A DNA stretch of 64,000 nucleotides from Albibacillus kandeliae (GTDB lineage Bacteria; Pseudomonadota; Alphaproteobacteria; Rhodobacterales; Rhodobacteraceae), in assembly GCF_003116585.1 (NCBI RefSeq), contig NZ_QEHM01000008.1, forward strand, positions 186,001 through 250,000. Direction: 5' to 3'. Every line of letters begins with the position of its first letter. Positions within the stretch are counted from its first letter, which is position 1. Shown piece by piece: positions 10,218 through 19,239 of this stretch. The notes under the pieces are model-generated. The model ran no database searches. It was not told the DNA's origin and saw nothing but the letters and a program-made list of their open reading frames with translations. The position numbers and the translations under genes are program-made.

Positions 10218-10580
10218 TCACGGATTGCATTCCCCGCTCAGGGTCAGGTCGTCCTTGTTGATCGGCAGCTGCTGCGGCGGAGTATCGGGCCCGACCGTCC
10301 ACTTGATGCGCGAGGTGCCGAAGTTGGTCACGCAATAGCGCGTGCCCTCGTAGTCGCCTGCCTCCAGCGCACCGGTGAGCGAGCGCGAGACATTCGGCAC
10401 CGTCACGGTGAACCGCGACCAGTCGTCGTCGATCCGCTTGGACTTGGTCCGGAAGTTGATCCCGTCGAACAGGATACGGTTTTCCTTGTCCTGGAAGGTG
10501 CTGCACCCGCCCAGGGCGGTCAGGGCAACGGCAAGCCCGGCGACCAGCGCCGTCGATCTGATATGCATGGTCATGCTCAT
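10218..10580 (-). CDS. Small lipoprotein in the nuo operon
   Basis: 120-residue predicted lipoprotein with lipobox LGGC near residue 26 after the hydrophobic run ALVAGLAVALTAL. The mature part resembles a small beta-rich domain (DWSRFTVTVPNVSRS) and ends with a Cys four residues from the end, possibly paired with Cys83. Its ATG overlaps the stop of the preceding lipoprotein gene (ATGA). Family not recognised; outer- or inner-membrane anchoring in the periplasm is inferred from the lipobox. Confidence 0.65.
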   Translation of the reverse strand: MSMTMHIRSTALVAGLAVALTALGGCSTFQDKENRILFDGINFRTKSKRIDDDWSRFTVTVPNVSRSLTGALEAGDYEGTRYCVTNFGTSRIKWTVGPDTPPQQLPINKDDLTLSGECNP

Positions 10581-10972
10581 CCCCTCCTAACCACAAGTAC
10601 GCTGCGCGGCGTCTGCCGCGCGGTTTCGTCATCGAGCACCGCGCAGGGGTCGAGGTTCCAGTAGTCCGCGCTGCCATACCGGGCTGCCAGCGACCGGCGC
10701 TGCAGATCGGTTTCGAGATCGGTGGCGCCCTGCACCTGGATCAGGGTCTGGCGCCCCTGCCTGATGCGTTCCTGCGTCATCGCCGTGGCGAGTTCCTCGT
10801 CATAGCGATACCGCGCGCAGTTCACCGCGAGTTCGCGCACGACGTTGCGGTCCGCATAATGCTGCGGCCCGTCCATCGAGATCATCGCGGCGGCGCGCGG
10901 GTCGTCCATGCGCGGGGTTGCCACGCAGGCGGCCAGCAGCGCCGCGAGGGGTATGAAGGCGAGAATCCGCAA
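10577..10972 (-). CDS. Small lipoprotein in the nuo operon
   Basis: 131-residue predicted lipoprotein with lipobox LAAC (Cys16) after FIPLAALLAAC. The mature protein contains a helical segment with AVNCARYRYDEELATAMTQE and Cys near residues 52 and 109. It begins three bases after the nuoF stop and its own stop overlaps the next lipoprotein start. Taken with the neighbouring lipoproteins it suggests a co-expressed envelope set, but no activity can be assigned. Confidence 0.65.
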   Translation of the reverse strand: MRILAFIPLAALLAACVATPRMDDPRAAAMISMDGPQHYADRNVVRELAVNCARYRYDEELATAMTQERIRQGRQTLIQVQGATDLETDLQRRSLAARYGSADYWNLDPCAVLDDETARQTPRSVLVVRRG

Positions 10973-10975
10973 GGC

Positions 10976-12271
10976 TTACTCCGCCGCCACCGCGCTGACG
11001 CGGCCGGTGCGCTTGGCCTTGATGCGGTCCTCGATCTCGTCGCGGAAGTGACGGATCAGGCCCTGGATCGGCCATGCCGCCGCGTCGCCGAGCGCGCAGA
11101 TGGTGTGGCCTTCAACCTGCTTGGTCACGTCGAGCAGCATGTCGATCTCCTCGACCTCCGCCTCGCCGGTGACCAGACGGTCCATCACGCGCATCATCCA
11201 GCCGGTGCCTTCACGGCAAGGTGTGCACTGGCCGCAGCTCTCGTGCTTGAAGAAGGCCGAGAGGCGCCACACGGCCTTGATGACGTCGACGGAGTTGTCC
11301 ATCACGATCATGCAGCCGGTTCCGAACGAAGACTGGTTCTGGCGCATCCAGTCGAAGTCGAAGATCGCGTCTTCCAGCTTGTCCTTGGGCAGCACCGGGC
11401 AGGACGCGCCGCCGGGGATGATGGCCTTGAGGTTGTCCCAGCCGCCACGGATGCCGCCGCCGTGCTTTTCGATGATCTCGCGGACCGAGAGGCTCATCTC
11501 TTCTTCAAAGACGCAGGGCGTGTTCACGTGGCCGGTCAGCGCCATCAGCTTGGTGCCCGCGTTGTTCGGACGGCCGAAGGACGAGAACCACTCGGGGCCA
11601 CGGCGCAGGATGGTCGGGCAGACGGCGATGGATTCGACGTTGTTCACCGTGGTCGGGCAGCCGTAGAGGCCCGCGCCCGCCGGAAACGGCGGCTTCATCC
11701 GGGGCATTCCCTTGCGGCCTTCGAGGCTTTCCAGCAGCGCGGTTTCCTCGCCGCAGATATAGGCCCCGGCCCCGTGGTGCAGGTAGAGGTCGAAATCCCA
11801 GCCCGACTTGGCGGCGTTCTTGCCCAGCAGGCCGGCGTCATAGCATTCGTCGATGGCGGCCTGCAGCGCCTCTTTCTCGCGGATGTATTCGCCGCGGATG
11901 TAGATGTAGGCCGCGTGCGCGCCCATCGCGAAGGAGGCGATCAGGCAGCCTTCGATCAGCGTGTGCGGATCGTGGCGCATGATCTCGCGGTCCTTGCAGG
12001 TCGCGGGTTCGGATTCGTCGGCGTTGACGACAAGGTAATGCGGACGCCCGTCGCTTTCCTTGGGCATGAAGGACCACTTGAGGCCGGTGGGGAAGCCCGC
12101 GCCGCCACGACCGCGCAGGCCGCTGTCCTTCATCTGCTGGATGATCCAGTCCCGGCCCTTCTGGATGATACCGGCGGTCCCGTCCCAATGGCCGCGCGCC
12201 TGGGCGCCTTTCAGCGTCCGGTCGTGCATCCCGTAGAGGTTGGTAAAGATCCGGTCCTGGTCTTTCAGCAT
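10976..12271 (-). CDS. nuoF: NADH-quinone oxidoreductase subunit F
   Basis: NADH-oxidising flavoprotein subunit, 431 residues, binding FMN and the [4Fe-4S] cluster N3. The glycine-rich [13 protein letters not shown] motif lies near residue 54. Cluster ligands are C346, C349, C352 (ESCGQCTPC) and C392. The reading frame extends 20 codons upstream, but the ATG at 12271 ([14 protein letters not shown]) matches the family N-terminus. It follows the DUF5337-like gene by four bases. Confidence 0.96.
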   Translation of the reverse strand: MLKDQDRIFTNLYGMHDRTLKGAQARGHWDGTAGIIQKGRDWIIQQMKDSGLRGRGGAGFPTGLKWSFMPKESDGRPHYLVVNADESEPATCKDREIMRHDPHTLIEGCLIASFAMGAHAAYIYIRGEYIREKEALQAAIDECYDAGLLGKNAAKSGWDFDLYLHHGAGAYICGEETALLESLEGRKGMPRMKPPFPAGAGLYGCPTTVNNVESIAVCPTILRRGPEWFSSFGRPNNAGTKLMALTGHVNTPCVFEEEMSLSVREIIEKHGGGIRGGWDNLKAIIPGGASCPVLPKDKLEDAIFDFDWMRQNQSSFGTGCMIVMDNSVDVIKAVWRLSAFFKHESCGQCTPCREGTGWMMRVMDRLVTGEAEVEEIDMLLDVTKQVEGHTICALGDAAAWPIQGLIRHFRDEIEDRIKAKRTGRVSAVAAE

Positions 12272-12275
12272 CTGC

Positions 12276-12518
12276 CTAACCCTTGTCGTTCTGGCGGTCG
12301 CGCCAGATGTTGATCGTCTGCCACAGCGCAAAGCCGAACCCGGCCAGCGCGATCAGGTCGAACAGGGCGAGGGTCCGGTCGGACCAGCCCAGGTAGGACC
12401 CGGCTGCATTCGCGGCGAGCCAGAGAAGACCCATCCCGGCAATCAGCAGCGCCACCCGCTGCCGTGCCCTGTTGGACTTGTCCCTGTTCGCGCCCATTTC
12501 TGTCTGCGGTCCCCTCAC
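12276..12518 (-). CDS. DUF5337-like small two-helix membrane protein
   Basis: 80-residue protein with two hydrophobic helices ([19 protein letters not shown] and [19 protein letters not shown]) flanked by basic ends. The frame opens with a GTG at 12518 overlapping the previous stop (GTGA); an ATG at MGANRDK, seven codons in, is the other plausible start. It resembles the DUF5337 family of Rhodobacteraceae as I remember it. Position directly before nuoF suggests a complex I link, unproven. Confidence 0.6.
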   Translation of the reverse strand: MRGPQTEMGANRDKSNRARQRVALLIAGMGLLWLAANAAGSYLGWSDRTLALFDLIALAGFGFALWQTINIWRDRQNDKG

Positions 12519-13240
12519 GGTTTCGTCCGCTTGGAAAACTCGGTCTCGCCGCCACTGGCGAGGATCTTCGCCTGGGCCACCCAGTCGTCACGGCTGACCC
12601 GGCCCTTGAAGCCAACGAGGTTCTCGTCTGCCCAGGCCACGTCGGCCTCGCTCCAGGCTGCGATCTGGTCGAAGTGATAGACCCCGACCCCGTTCAGCAC
12701 GCCTTCGAGCTTGGGACCGACGCCCTTGATCTTCTTGAGGTTGTCCGCCTTGCCGCCGCGTGCGGCGTCGACGGCACCGGGTGCCCTGCCCTCGGCTGCG
12801 GCTGCGGCCGGCACGGCTGCCCCGCCCTCGTACTTCCAGCTGCCCTTGCGCTCGGCGAGTTCGGCCTGTCCCGGCAGCGCGGTCGTCGCCTTCACCACCG
12901 CAGCGGCGGGCGTCTCCACGTCACTCTGCACAGTCGCAGGCTCGGCCTTTGCCTCCGGCTCAACCTTTGCCTCCGGCGCGGGCTTGGCCTCGACCATGGG
13001 CTGTGATTCAACCGGGGCCGCGACGGGCGCGGCCGGGGCGCGTGTCACCACCGGCGCCTCGCGGCACCAGAAGTAAAGCAGCGCTTCGCCCACGGCCACG
13101 AAGGCCAGGATGCCGATGAACAGCGACATCAGGAACCCGACGCCGAACAGCATCAGCAGCAGCGCAAGAACCACCGCCACCGCCAGGCCGATAAGCCAGC
13201 AGCGTTTGGCGCAGTCTTCCTGTTCCGTTGCCGTCGTCAT
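12515..13240 (-). CDS. Membrane protein with C-terminal helix-hairpin-helix-like domain, paralogous to the NuoE tail
   Basis: 241 residues in three parts. Residues ~14-58 form two membrane helices in a hairpin. Residues ~60-160 are a Pro/Ala/Glu/Lys-rich linker. Residues ~163-238 are a helix-hairpin-helix-like domain with [12 protein letters not shown]. The last part is 62 of 75 residues identical, by eye, to the C-terminal domain of NuoE encoded by the next gene upstream. The same domain type also forms the tail of ribosomal protein L21 in Rhodobacteraceae, as I recall. It may tether or recruit something to complex I; function unknown. Confidence 0.75.
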   Translation of the reverse strand: MTTATEQEDCAKRCWLIGLAVAVVLALLLMLFGVGFLMSLFIGILAFVAVGEALLYFWCREAPVVTRAPAAPVAAPVESQPMVEAKPAPEAKVEPEAKAEPATVQSDVETPAAAVVKATTALPGQAELAERKGSWKYEGGAAVPAAAAAEGRAPGAVDAARGGKADNLKKIKGVGPKLEGVLNGVGVYHFDQIAAWSEADVAWADENLVGFKGRVSRDDWVAQAKILASGGETEFSKRTKP

Positions 13241-13273
13241 GCGTGTTCCGTGCCCCCTTGCCGTTCAGTGAGT

Positions 13274-14458
13274 TCAGTCTTCGTAGATACCTTCGTCCTT
13301 GGCCCGCTTGGAGAATTCGGTCTCCCCGCCCGTGGCCAGAAGCTTGGCCTGCTCGACCCAGCCATCGCGGCTGACACGGCCCTTGAAGCCGACGAGGTTC
13401 TGGTCGGCCCAGGCGACTTCCGCCGGGGTCCAGGCCGCGATCTGGTCGAAGTGATAGACGCCGATGTCGTGCAGTACGCCTTCGAGCTTGGGACCGACGC
13501 CCTTGATCATCTTGAGGTCATCCGCCTTGCCCGCGCGCGGCGCGTTCAGCAGTTCGGGCTTTTCACCCGCTTCCGGCTCGTCCGCCGATACGGGCTTGGC
13601 GGCCGAGGTTGCCTTGGCCTCCTGCACCGTCACACCGGTCTCGTCCGCGGGCTTGGCCTTGGAGGGCTTCGCCTCGTTGGCACCGGCCTTGGGCGCGGTC
13701 GGGGCGATGGTGGCCTCCACCACGGCCGACTCGCCGTGCGGGCGGCCGCCCTGATCGGTCCAGGGCGCGACCAGCGGAACCTCGGTCCCGTCGATGCGCT
13801 TGACCGTCTCGCCGACGTCCACGGCGCGCTGCACCGAGGCGTTGTACTGGGTCCGCCCGCTGTCGTACTCGGTCAGCGAGGTCAGACCGCTGAGCGGTTC
13901 GGACGAATAGCGGCCGTTCTGCGGGCCCGGCACCGGTACCTTGCCGGAGGAGAGTTCGTCGATGATCTCGGACAGGCGCGCGCCGGTCAGGTCCTCGTAG
14001 TAGTCCTTGCCGATCTGGGCCATCGGCGCGTTGGCGCAGGCCCCGAGGCATTCGACCTCTTCCCACGAGAACTTGCCGTCAGCCGAGACCTGATGCGGTT
14101 TGGGAGCGATCTTGGACTTGCAGACCTCGATCAGGTCGCCCGAGCCGCAGATCATGCAGGTCGTGGTGCCGCAGATCTGGATGTTCGCAATGCTGCCAAC
14201 CGGTTGTAGCTGGAACATGAAGTAGAAGGTGGCGACCTCGAGGGCGCGGATATAGGCCATGCCCAGCATCTCGGCCACGGCCTCGATGGCGGGCTGGCTC
14301 AGCCAGCCTTCCTGCTCCTGCGCCCGCCACAGCAGCGGGATGATCGCCGAGGCTTCACGCCCGGCGGGGTACTTCGAGATCTGCTTTTCCGCCCAGGCCA
14401 TGTTGGCCGGGGTGAAGGCAAAGCTTTCGGGCTGTTCGTGGTGGAGACGGCGGAGCAT
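13274..14458 (-). CDS. nuoE: NADH-quinone oxidoreductase subunit E with C-terminal extension
   Basis: Residues ~1-185 are a standard NuoE/24-kDa thioredoxin-like subunit with the [2Fe-2S] cluster N1a ligands C96, C101, C137 and C141. The protein is 394 residues, against about 170-240 in most bacteria. After the core comes a Pro/Ala/Lys/Glu-rich linker (~190-305), then a helix-hairpin-helix-like domain (~309-385) nearly identical to the one in the next membrane protein, ending DEGIYED. The extension is part of one open frame with no sign of frameshift. Confidence 0.95.
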   Translation of the reverse strand: MLRRLHHEQPESFAFTPANMAWAEKQISKYPAGREASAIIPLLWRAQEQEGWLSQPAIEAVAEMLGMAYIRALEVATFYFMFQLQPVGSIANIQICGTTTCMICGSGDLIEVCKSKIAPKPHQVSADGKFSWEEVECLGACANAPMAQIGKDYYEDLTGARLSEIIDELSSGKVPVPGPQNGRYSSEPLSGLTSLTEYDSGRTQYNASVQRAVDVGETVKRIDGTEVPLVAPWTDQGGRPHGESAVVEATIAPTAPKAGANEAKPSKAKPADETGVTVQEAKATSAAKPVSADEPEAGEKPELLNAPRAGKADDLKMIKGVGPKLEGVLHDIGVYHFDQIAAWTPAEVAWADQNLVGFKGRVSRDGWVEQAKLLATGGETEFSKRAKDEGIYED

Positions 14459-14482
14459 CTAGATCGTCTTTCTATTCGGGGC

Positions 14483-14503
14483 GCCGGTGCCCGTGGCACC
14501 GGC
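14483..14503. repeat. Intercistronic hairpin between nuoD and nuoE
   Basis: GCCGGTGCC and GGCACCGGC form a perfect 9-bp stem with a 3-base loop in the 77-bp gap between the nuoD stop and the nuoE start. No T-run follows on the minus strand, so it is more likely an RNA-processing or stability element than a terminator. Confidence 0.5.
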
Positions 14504-14535
14504 GGTAGCATCAGTCCTGTCCGGCGCGCCGCCGG

Positions 14536-15753
14536 TCAACGGTCGACCTCGCCGAACACGATGTCGAGGGTCCCGATGATGGCCGCGACATCGGCCAGCT
14601 GGTGGCCCTTGGCGACGTGGTCCATCGCCTGCAGGTGCAGGTAACCGGGAGCCCGGATCTTGGCGCGGTAGGGCTTGTTCGATCCGTCGGCCACGAGGTA
14701 GACGCCGAATTCGCCCTTGGGCGCCTCGACGGCGGCATAGACCTCGCCCGCCGGGACGTGGAAACCCTCGGTGTAGAGCTTGAAGTGATGGATCAGGGAT
14801 TCCATCGAGGTCTTCATGTCAGACCGTTTCGGCGGTGTGGTCTTGCCGCGGGCCAGCACGTCGCCGGTGGCTTCGCGCAGTTTCACGATCGCCTGGCGGA
14901 TGATCGAGGTCGACTGGCGCATCTCTTCCATGCGGACGAGGTAGCGGTCGTAGCAGTCGCCGTTCTTGCCCACCGGGATCTGGAAGTCGAACTCGTCGTA
15001 GCACTCATAGGGCTGCGCGCGCCGCAGGTCCCAGGCTAGGCCGGACCCGCGCACCATGACGCCGGAGAAGCCCCATTCCTGGATTTCCTTCTCGCTCACG
15101 ATGCCGATGTCGACGTTGCGCTGCTTGAAGATGCGGTTCTCGGTCAGCAGGCCGTCGATGTCGTCCAGCTTCTGCGGGAAGCGGATCGCCCACTCCTCGA
15201 TATCGTCGAGCAGTTCGTCAGGCAGATCCTGATGAACGCCACCGGGCCGGAAGTAGGCCGCGTGCAGACGCGCGCCGCAGGCGCGTTCATAGAAGATCAT
15301 CAGGTCTTCGCGTTCCTCGAAGCCCCAGAGCGGCGGCGTCAGCGCCCCCACGTCCATGGCCTGCGTGGTCACGTTCAGCAGGTGGTTCAACACGCGGCCG
15401 ATCTCGGAGTAGAGCACCCGGATCAGCTGGGCGCGACGCGGAACCTCCAGCTTGAGCAGCTTCTCGATGGCGAGGCACCAGGCATGTTCCTGGTTCATCG
15501 GCGCCACGTAGTCGAGGCGGTCGAAGTAAGGCAGGTTCTGCAGGTAGGTCCGGCTTTCCATCAGCTTCTCGGTGCCACGGTGCAGCAGGCCGATGTGCGG
15601 GTCGCAACGCTCGACGATCTCGCCGTCCAGTTCCAGCACGAGGCGAAGAACGCCGTGCGCCGCAGGGTGTTGCGGACCGAAGTTGATGTTGAAGTTGCGG
15701 ATCTTCTGCTCGCCTGTCAGGGCGTCTTCGAAACCTTTGGAGCCGTCCATCAT
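14536..15753 (-). CDS. nuoD: NADH-quinone oxidoreductase subunit D
   Basis: Quinone-site subunit of the peripheral arm (49-kDa homologue). The family N-terminus [19 protein letters not shown], the HRGTEKLME loop and the C-terminal FGEVDR ending are present. Two starts are possible. An ATG at 15771 overlaps the sulfotransferase stop (ATGA, 411 residues). An ATG at 15753 has GGAG just upstream and gives a 405-residue protein beginning MMDGSKGF, like relatives. I chose 15753. The sulfotransferase separates it from nuoC. Confidence 0.95.
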   Translation of the reverse strand: MMDGSKGFEDALTGEQKIRNFNINFGPQHPAAHGVLRLVLELDGEIVERCDPHIGLLHRGTEKLMESRTYLQNLPYFDRLDYVAPMNQEHAWCLAIEKLLKLEVPRRAQLIRVLYSEIGRVLNHLLNVTTQAMDVGALTPPLWGFEEREDLMIFYERACGARLHAAYFRPGGVHQDLPDELLDDIEEWAIRFPQKLDDIDGLLTENRIFKQRNVDIGIVSEKEIQEWGFSGVMVRGSGLAWDLRRAQPYECYDEFDFQIPVGKNGDCYDRYLVRMEEMRQSTSIIRQAIVKLREATGDVLARGKTTPPKRSDMKTSMESLIHHFKLYTEGFHVPAGEVYAAVEAPKGEFGVYLVADGSNKPYRAKIRAPGYLHLQAMDHVAKGHQLADVAAIIGTLDIVFGEVDR

Positions 15754-15767
15754 GCTCTCCAATCCGT

Positions 15768-16727
15768 TCATGTTCTTGTGGGCGCGGAAACGCGCCATTT
15801 GTCGGGCAGACGCCCACCGAAACGCCTCTGGGCCCACTCGTAGGTCGGCTCCAGCTGGCGTCGCGCCATCTCAACCAGTGCCGGCGGTGGCACCTGCTTC
15901 GTCTCGGACACGTTCACCGCTTTCGAGAGCGTTTCGGCTTCGAGTGTCTCGAACCCGAGGAAAACCCTGAGCCGCTCCATCTCTTCCGGAGAGCGGATCG
16001 ACTCGTGGAACAGGTAGAGGACCTGCTCCGGCGGAATCGCCTCTTCCAGTTGCTGGGCCGTCAGCTCGTACCGGCTGCGCGAATAGCCGATGTCCGACGG
16101 CTTTTCCACGATTTTCCGAAACTCGTCCTGCACCCTGCCCTCTTCGAGGTTGGCTGCGGAGTTGCGGGCATAATGCTTGGCCATCGACCAGATGCGCTCG
16201 ACCGGCTCGCGCATGATCAGGACCACGCGCAGCTTGTCCCCGAAGAACCGGTACATGTCGCGGAACGACTCCTGCGTCAGCAGCGCGTAGTTGGGCGAGA
16301 AGTCCATCGCCACGCCGTACTGGCGCGAAGGGTCGGGCAGCAGAACGCTGATGTAGTCGTCGAGCGAGGGGGCCGTCCGCATCTTTTCGCGGTAGCGGCG
16401 ATAGCTGTCGCTCTTCCAGAACCGGTACATCCCTTTCGGGCCGCCCGACAGCATGGCCGAGACGTAATCGCGCACGACGGTCAGTTCGCTCACCTGCTTG
16501 ACGCGGGTCATCGGGGTGACCCGCCCGTGAAAGATGGCGTCTTCCCACCAGTACTCGATTTCCTTGAACCGGGACCGGGCCGCGTCGGGCCGGCTCTCCA
16601 GCAGCTGGTGCAGCCATGTCGTGGACGCCTTCTGCGCACCGATGCAGACCACCACCGTCTCCACGTTGGAGAGCCGGTGATCGGCTTCACCCGCGACGGG
16701 TGCGGCTGATGTGCGAACTGCGTCCAT
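15768..16727 (-). CDS. Sulfotransferase family protein inserted between nuoC and nuoD
   Basis: 319-residue PAPS-dependent sulfotransferase-like protein. The 5'-phosphosulfate loop reads [15 protein letters not shown] (K33), and the 3'-phosphate site reads [20 protein letters not shown] (R173, S181). A catalytic role needs the PAPS donor; the acceptor, perhaps a glycan or lipid, is unknown. It sits in the same orientation within the nuo operon, 23 bp after nuoC, with its stop overlapping a possible nuoD start. nuoC and nuoD are normally adjacent or fused, so this is a lineage-specific insertion. Base composition looks like the neighbours. Confidence 0.88.
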   Translation of the reverse strand: MDAVRTSAAPVAGEADHRLSNVETVVVCIGAQKASTTWLHQLLESRPDAARSRFKEIEYWWEDAIFHGRVTPMTRVKQVSELTVVRDYVSAMLSGGPKGMYRFWKSDSYRRYREKMRTAPSLDDYISVLLPDPSRQYGVAMDFSPNYALLTQESFRDMYRFFGDKLRVVLIMREPVERIWSMAKHYARNSAANLEEGRVQDEFRKIVEKPSDIGYSRSRYELTAQQLEEAIPPEQVLYLFHESIRSPEEMERLRVFLGFETLEAETLSKAVNVSETKQVPPPALVEMARRQLEPTYEWAQRRFGGRLPDKWRVSAPTRT

Positions 16728-16750
16728 AGCTGCCTAAGCCACCCGTCCCT

Positions 16751-17347
16751 TCAGGACCGCTCGTCACCCGGCAGGATGTACTCGGCACCCTCCCACGGCG
16801 ACATGAAATCGAACTGCCGGTATTCCTGCACCAGGCTCACCGGTTCATAGACCACGCGCTTCTCGGCCTCGTCGTAACGGACCTCGGTATAGCCGGTGGT
16901 CGGGAAGTCCTTGCGCAGCGGATGCCCCCGGAACCCGTAGTCGGTCAGGATTCGGCGCAGGTCCGGGTGACCCGAGAACAGGATCCCGAACATGTCGTAG
17001 GTCTCGCGCTCGAACCAGTTGGCCGAGGGGTGGATCTCGATGATCGAGGGAACGATCTCGTCCTCGCGGATCGACACCCGCAGGCGGATGCGCTGGTTCT
17101 GGTACATCGACAGGAAGTGATAGACGACATCGAAGCGCTTGGCGCGTTCGGGGTAGTCCACCGCGGTGATGTCGACCAGCGACGAGAACCGGCAGCTCGA
17201 GTCGGCGGTCAGGAACTCGACGAAACCGACGATGTTCGCGGGCGTCACGTCGATATTCAGCTCGCCGTGGCTCACGTCCCACGACAGGACGCAATCGGGC
17301 CGCTTCAGCTCGATATGGGTCCCGAGTTCATTCAGCGCTTCGCTCAT
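16751..17347 (-). CDS. nuoC: NADH-quinone oxidoreductase subunit C
   Basis: 30-kDa-type peripheral subunit, 198 residues, unfused to NuoD. The signature [20 protein letters not shown] occurs near residue 112, followed by [19 protein letters not shown]. The ATG at 17347 overlaps the nuoB stop (ATGA). Its stop is followed by the sulfotransferase gene rather than by nuoD. Confidence 0.96.
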   Translation of the reverse strand: MSEALNELGTHIELKRPDCVLSWDVSHGELNIDVTPANIVGFVEFLTADSSCRFSSLVDITAVDYPERAKRFDVVYHFLSMYQNQRIRLRVSIREDEIVPSIIEIHPSANWFERETYDMFGILFSGHPDLRRILTDYGFRGHPLRKDFPTTGYTEVRYDEAEKRVVYEPVSLVQEYRQFDFMSPWEGAEYILPGDERS

Positions 17348-17877
17348 CGTGTGATAGTCCCCGTGCGGCGGATCTTCCGTTGCAGCTGCATCAGGCCGTA
17401 GAGCAGCGCTTCTGCGGTCGGGGGGCAGCCGGGCACGTAGATGTCGACCGGCACGATCCGGTCACAGCCGCGCACAACGGAATAGGAATAGTGATAGTAG
17501 CCGCCGCCGTTGGCGCAGGAGCCCATCGAGATCACGTAACGCGGCTCGGGCATCTGGTCGTAGACCTTGCGCAGCGCCGGGGCCATCTTGTTGGTCAGCG
17601 TGCCGGCGACGATCATCACGTCAGACTGGCGCGGAGAGGCGCGCGGGGCGATGCCGAAACGCTCGGCGTCGTAGCGGGGCATGGAGGTGTGCATCATCTC
17701 GACCGCGCAGCAGGCGAGGCCGAAGGTCATCCAGTGCAGCGAGCCGGTGCGCGCCCAGTTGATCAGGTCCTCGGTCGAGGTCAGCAGGAAACCCTTGTCC
17801 TGCAGTTCCTTGTTCAGGGCCTGGGTGGCGACTTCCTTGTCGGCGCCGGCACTGTTTACTGCGGTGCTCACTCCCAT
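17344..17877 (-). CDS. nuoB: NADH-quinone oxidoreductase subunit B
   Basis: Subunit carrying the terminal [4Fe-4S] cluster N2 that reduces quinone. With the ATG at 17877 it has 177 residues, the usual length, and the ligands are the tandem C56-C57 ([10 protein letters not shown]), C121 (GSCANGGG) and C151 (VPGCPPTAE). An in-frame ATG at 17898 lies inside nuoA and lacks a ribosome site, so I reject it. The chosen start overlaps the end of nuoA by ten bases and has AAGG upstream. Confidence 0.95.
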   Translation of the reverse strand: MGVSTAVNSAGADKEVATQALNKELQDKGFLLTSTEDLINWARTGSLHWMTFGLACCAVEMMHTSMPRYDAERFGIAPRASPRQSDVMIVAGTLTNKMAPALRKVYDQMPEPRYVISMGSCANGGGYYHYSYSVVRGCDRIVPVDIYVPGCPPTAEALLYGLMQLQRKIRRTGTITR

Positions 17878-18233
17878 TCGAGAGCCCCCTTCTTCCATTC
17901 ATAGGCAAAGCCGATGGTCAGCACGGCGAGGAACACCATCATCGACCAGAAGCCGACCATGCTCACGTCCTTGAAGGCCACGGCCCAGGGGAACAGGAAG
18001 GCGATCTCGAGATCGAAGATGATGAAGAGGATCGACACGAGGTAGAATCGGACGTCGAACTTCATCCGCGCATCGTCGAAGGCGTTGAACCCGCATTCGT
18101 AGGCCGAAACCTTCTCGGGGTCCGGATTACGCACCGCGATGACCACTGCCGCAACGATCAGGATAACGCCCAACGCGATTGCAACGGCCAAAAACACCAG
18201 AATTGGGAGGTATTCCCGCAACATCTCTTCCAC
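17868..18233 (-). CDS. nuoA: NADH-quinone oxidoreductase subunit A
   Basis: First gene of the operon; three-helix membrane subunit of 121 residues with the family signature [20 protein letters not shown] near residue 40 and acidic helix [15 protein letters not shown] chose the GTG at 18233 because AGGAG lies six bases upstream and the length then matches relatives exactly; an ATG at 18224 is the alternative. The frame is open further upstream, but that part overlaps the promoter. Confidence 0.94.
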   Translation of the reverse strand: MEEMLREYLPILVFLAVAIALGVILIVAAVVIAVRNPDPEKVSAYECGFNAFDDARMKFDVRFYLVSILFIIFDLEIAFLFPWAVAFKDVSMVGFWSMMVFLAVLTIGFAYEWKKGALEWE

Positions 18234-18315
18234 GAGTGGCTCCTTTTGCTGCGCAGGCCCCCGCGACGCGTGATCGGTGGGGCGCGCCGTCAAGTGGCGT
18301 GTTGACTTGTTCCTC

Positions 18316-18344
18316 TCTCTAGCCCCGTCGAAAGGGAGGGTCAA
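18316..18344 (-). promoter_or_regulatory. Predicted housekeeping promoter of the nuo operon
   Basis: On the minus strand TTGACC (18344-18339) is followed after exactly 17 bases by TAGAGA (18321-18316), placing transcription start near 18309 and a leader of about 75 bases before nuoA. The -35 matches the TTGACC form common in alphaproteobacteria; the -10 is weak. A similar TTGACC-17-TAGTAT element precedes ivd. Confidence 0.5.
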
Positions 18345-18445
18345 CGGGGCCGGACAACAGGTTTCGCCGCGGAATCCCCGCAGAATGAGATTGTGTTCAA
18401 AGTATTAACAGATGCTGACCGCCCGAGCCGCCCGGCCGGGGCGAC

Positions 18446-19231
18446 TCACTCCTGGATCCAGGGGGCCTTGCGCTTGTCGAAGAAAGCGGCAACGCCCGCC
18501 TTCGCCTCCTCGGTCTCCCACTGGGTGACGAGGGCGCGAATGGTCCGGTCGATCACCGCGTCGTCGATGACGGTGCCCATGTCGCGGGCCAGCCGCTTGG
18601 AGGCGGCCACCGCGCTCGGCGCGCAGGCAAGGTAGGGCTTCACCTCGGCCTCGATGGCTTCTGCCAGCGCCTCGGCCGGGACCGCCTGCGCCAGCAGGCC
18701 AAGCGTTACCGCCTCTGCCGCGCCGAACAGGCGGGCCGACATGAAGACGCGCCGCGCCATCGCCTCGCCCATGCGGGCCAGGCAGTAGGGGCTGATGGTG
18801 GCCGGGATCAGGCCAAGACGGGTCTCGGTAAAGCCGAGCTTCAGCGTTTCGACCCCGATGGCCACGTCGCAGATGCTGATCAGGCCCAGCCCGCCGCCAA
18901 AGGCATTGCCCTGGATCGCGCCGATCACCGGCTGCGGCAGGGTGTTCATGGCAAAGAGCATCTCGGCCAGCTTGCGCGCCTCGGCATAGCGGGTCTCGGG
19001 GTCGGCCGCCATCTGGGCCTGCATCCACTTGAGATCTCCTCCGGCGCAGAAGGAGGCCCCTGCCCCGGTCAGGATGACCACGCGCACCGTCCGGTCCGCC
19101 GCGATACGAGCCGCGGCCTCGGTCAGTTCGGCGATCATCTGCGCCGACATCGCGTTGTGCTTGTCGGCGCGGTTCAGAGTCAGGGTGGCGACGCCACGGG
19201 CGTCGGTTTCAACCGTAATCGTTTCGTACAT
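18446..19231 (-). CDS. liuC: Enoyl-CoA hydratase family, probable methylglutaconyl-CoA hydratase
   Basis: Crotonase-fold enzyme of 261 residues. The oxyanion-hole segments are SFCAGGDLKWMQ near residue 65 and AFGGGLGLISICD near 110; the catalytic glutamate lies in FTETRLGLIPATI. In this gene set it most likely hydrates 3-methylglutaconyl-CoA to HMG-CoA in leucine breakdown (AUH/LiuC type); the assignment rests mainly on context. The ATG at 19231 has GAGG upstream; a GTG at 19243 overlapping the mvaB stop is an alternative. Last gene of the operon. Confidence 0.85.
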   Translation of the reverse strand: MYETITVETDARGVATLTLNRADKHNAMSAQMIAELTEAAARIAADRTVRVVILTGAGASFCAGGDLKWMQAQMAADPETRYAEARKLAEMLFAMNTLPQPVIGAIQGNAFGGGLGLISICDVAIGVETLKLGFTETRLGLIPATISPYCLARMGEAMARRVFMSARLFGAAEAVTLGLLAQAVPAEALAEAIEAEVKPYLACAPSAVAASKRLARDMGTVIDDAVIDRTIRALVTQWETEEAKAGVAAFFDKRKAPWIQE

Positions 19232-19239
19232 GCCTTGCC

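Noticed and set aside
10120-10677. Upstream extension of the DUF5333-like frame
   Set aside because: It overlaps the lipoprotein gene on the same strand in another frame; the ATG at 10119 has both a ribosome site and a signal peptide.
18388-18408. GTGTTCAAA near the liuC end, matching half of the ivd operator
   Set aside because: Only one arm is present and it lies downstream of the liuC gene; probably chance.
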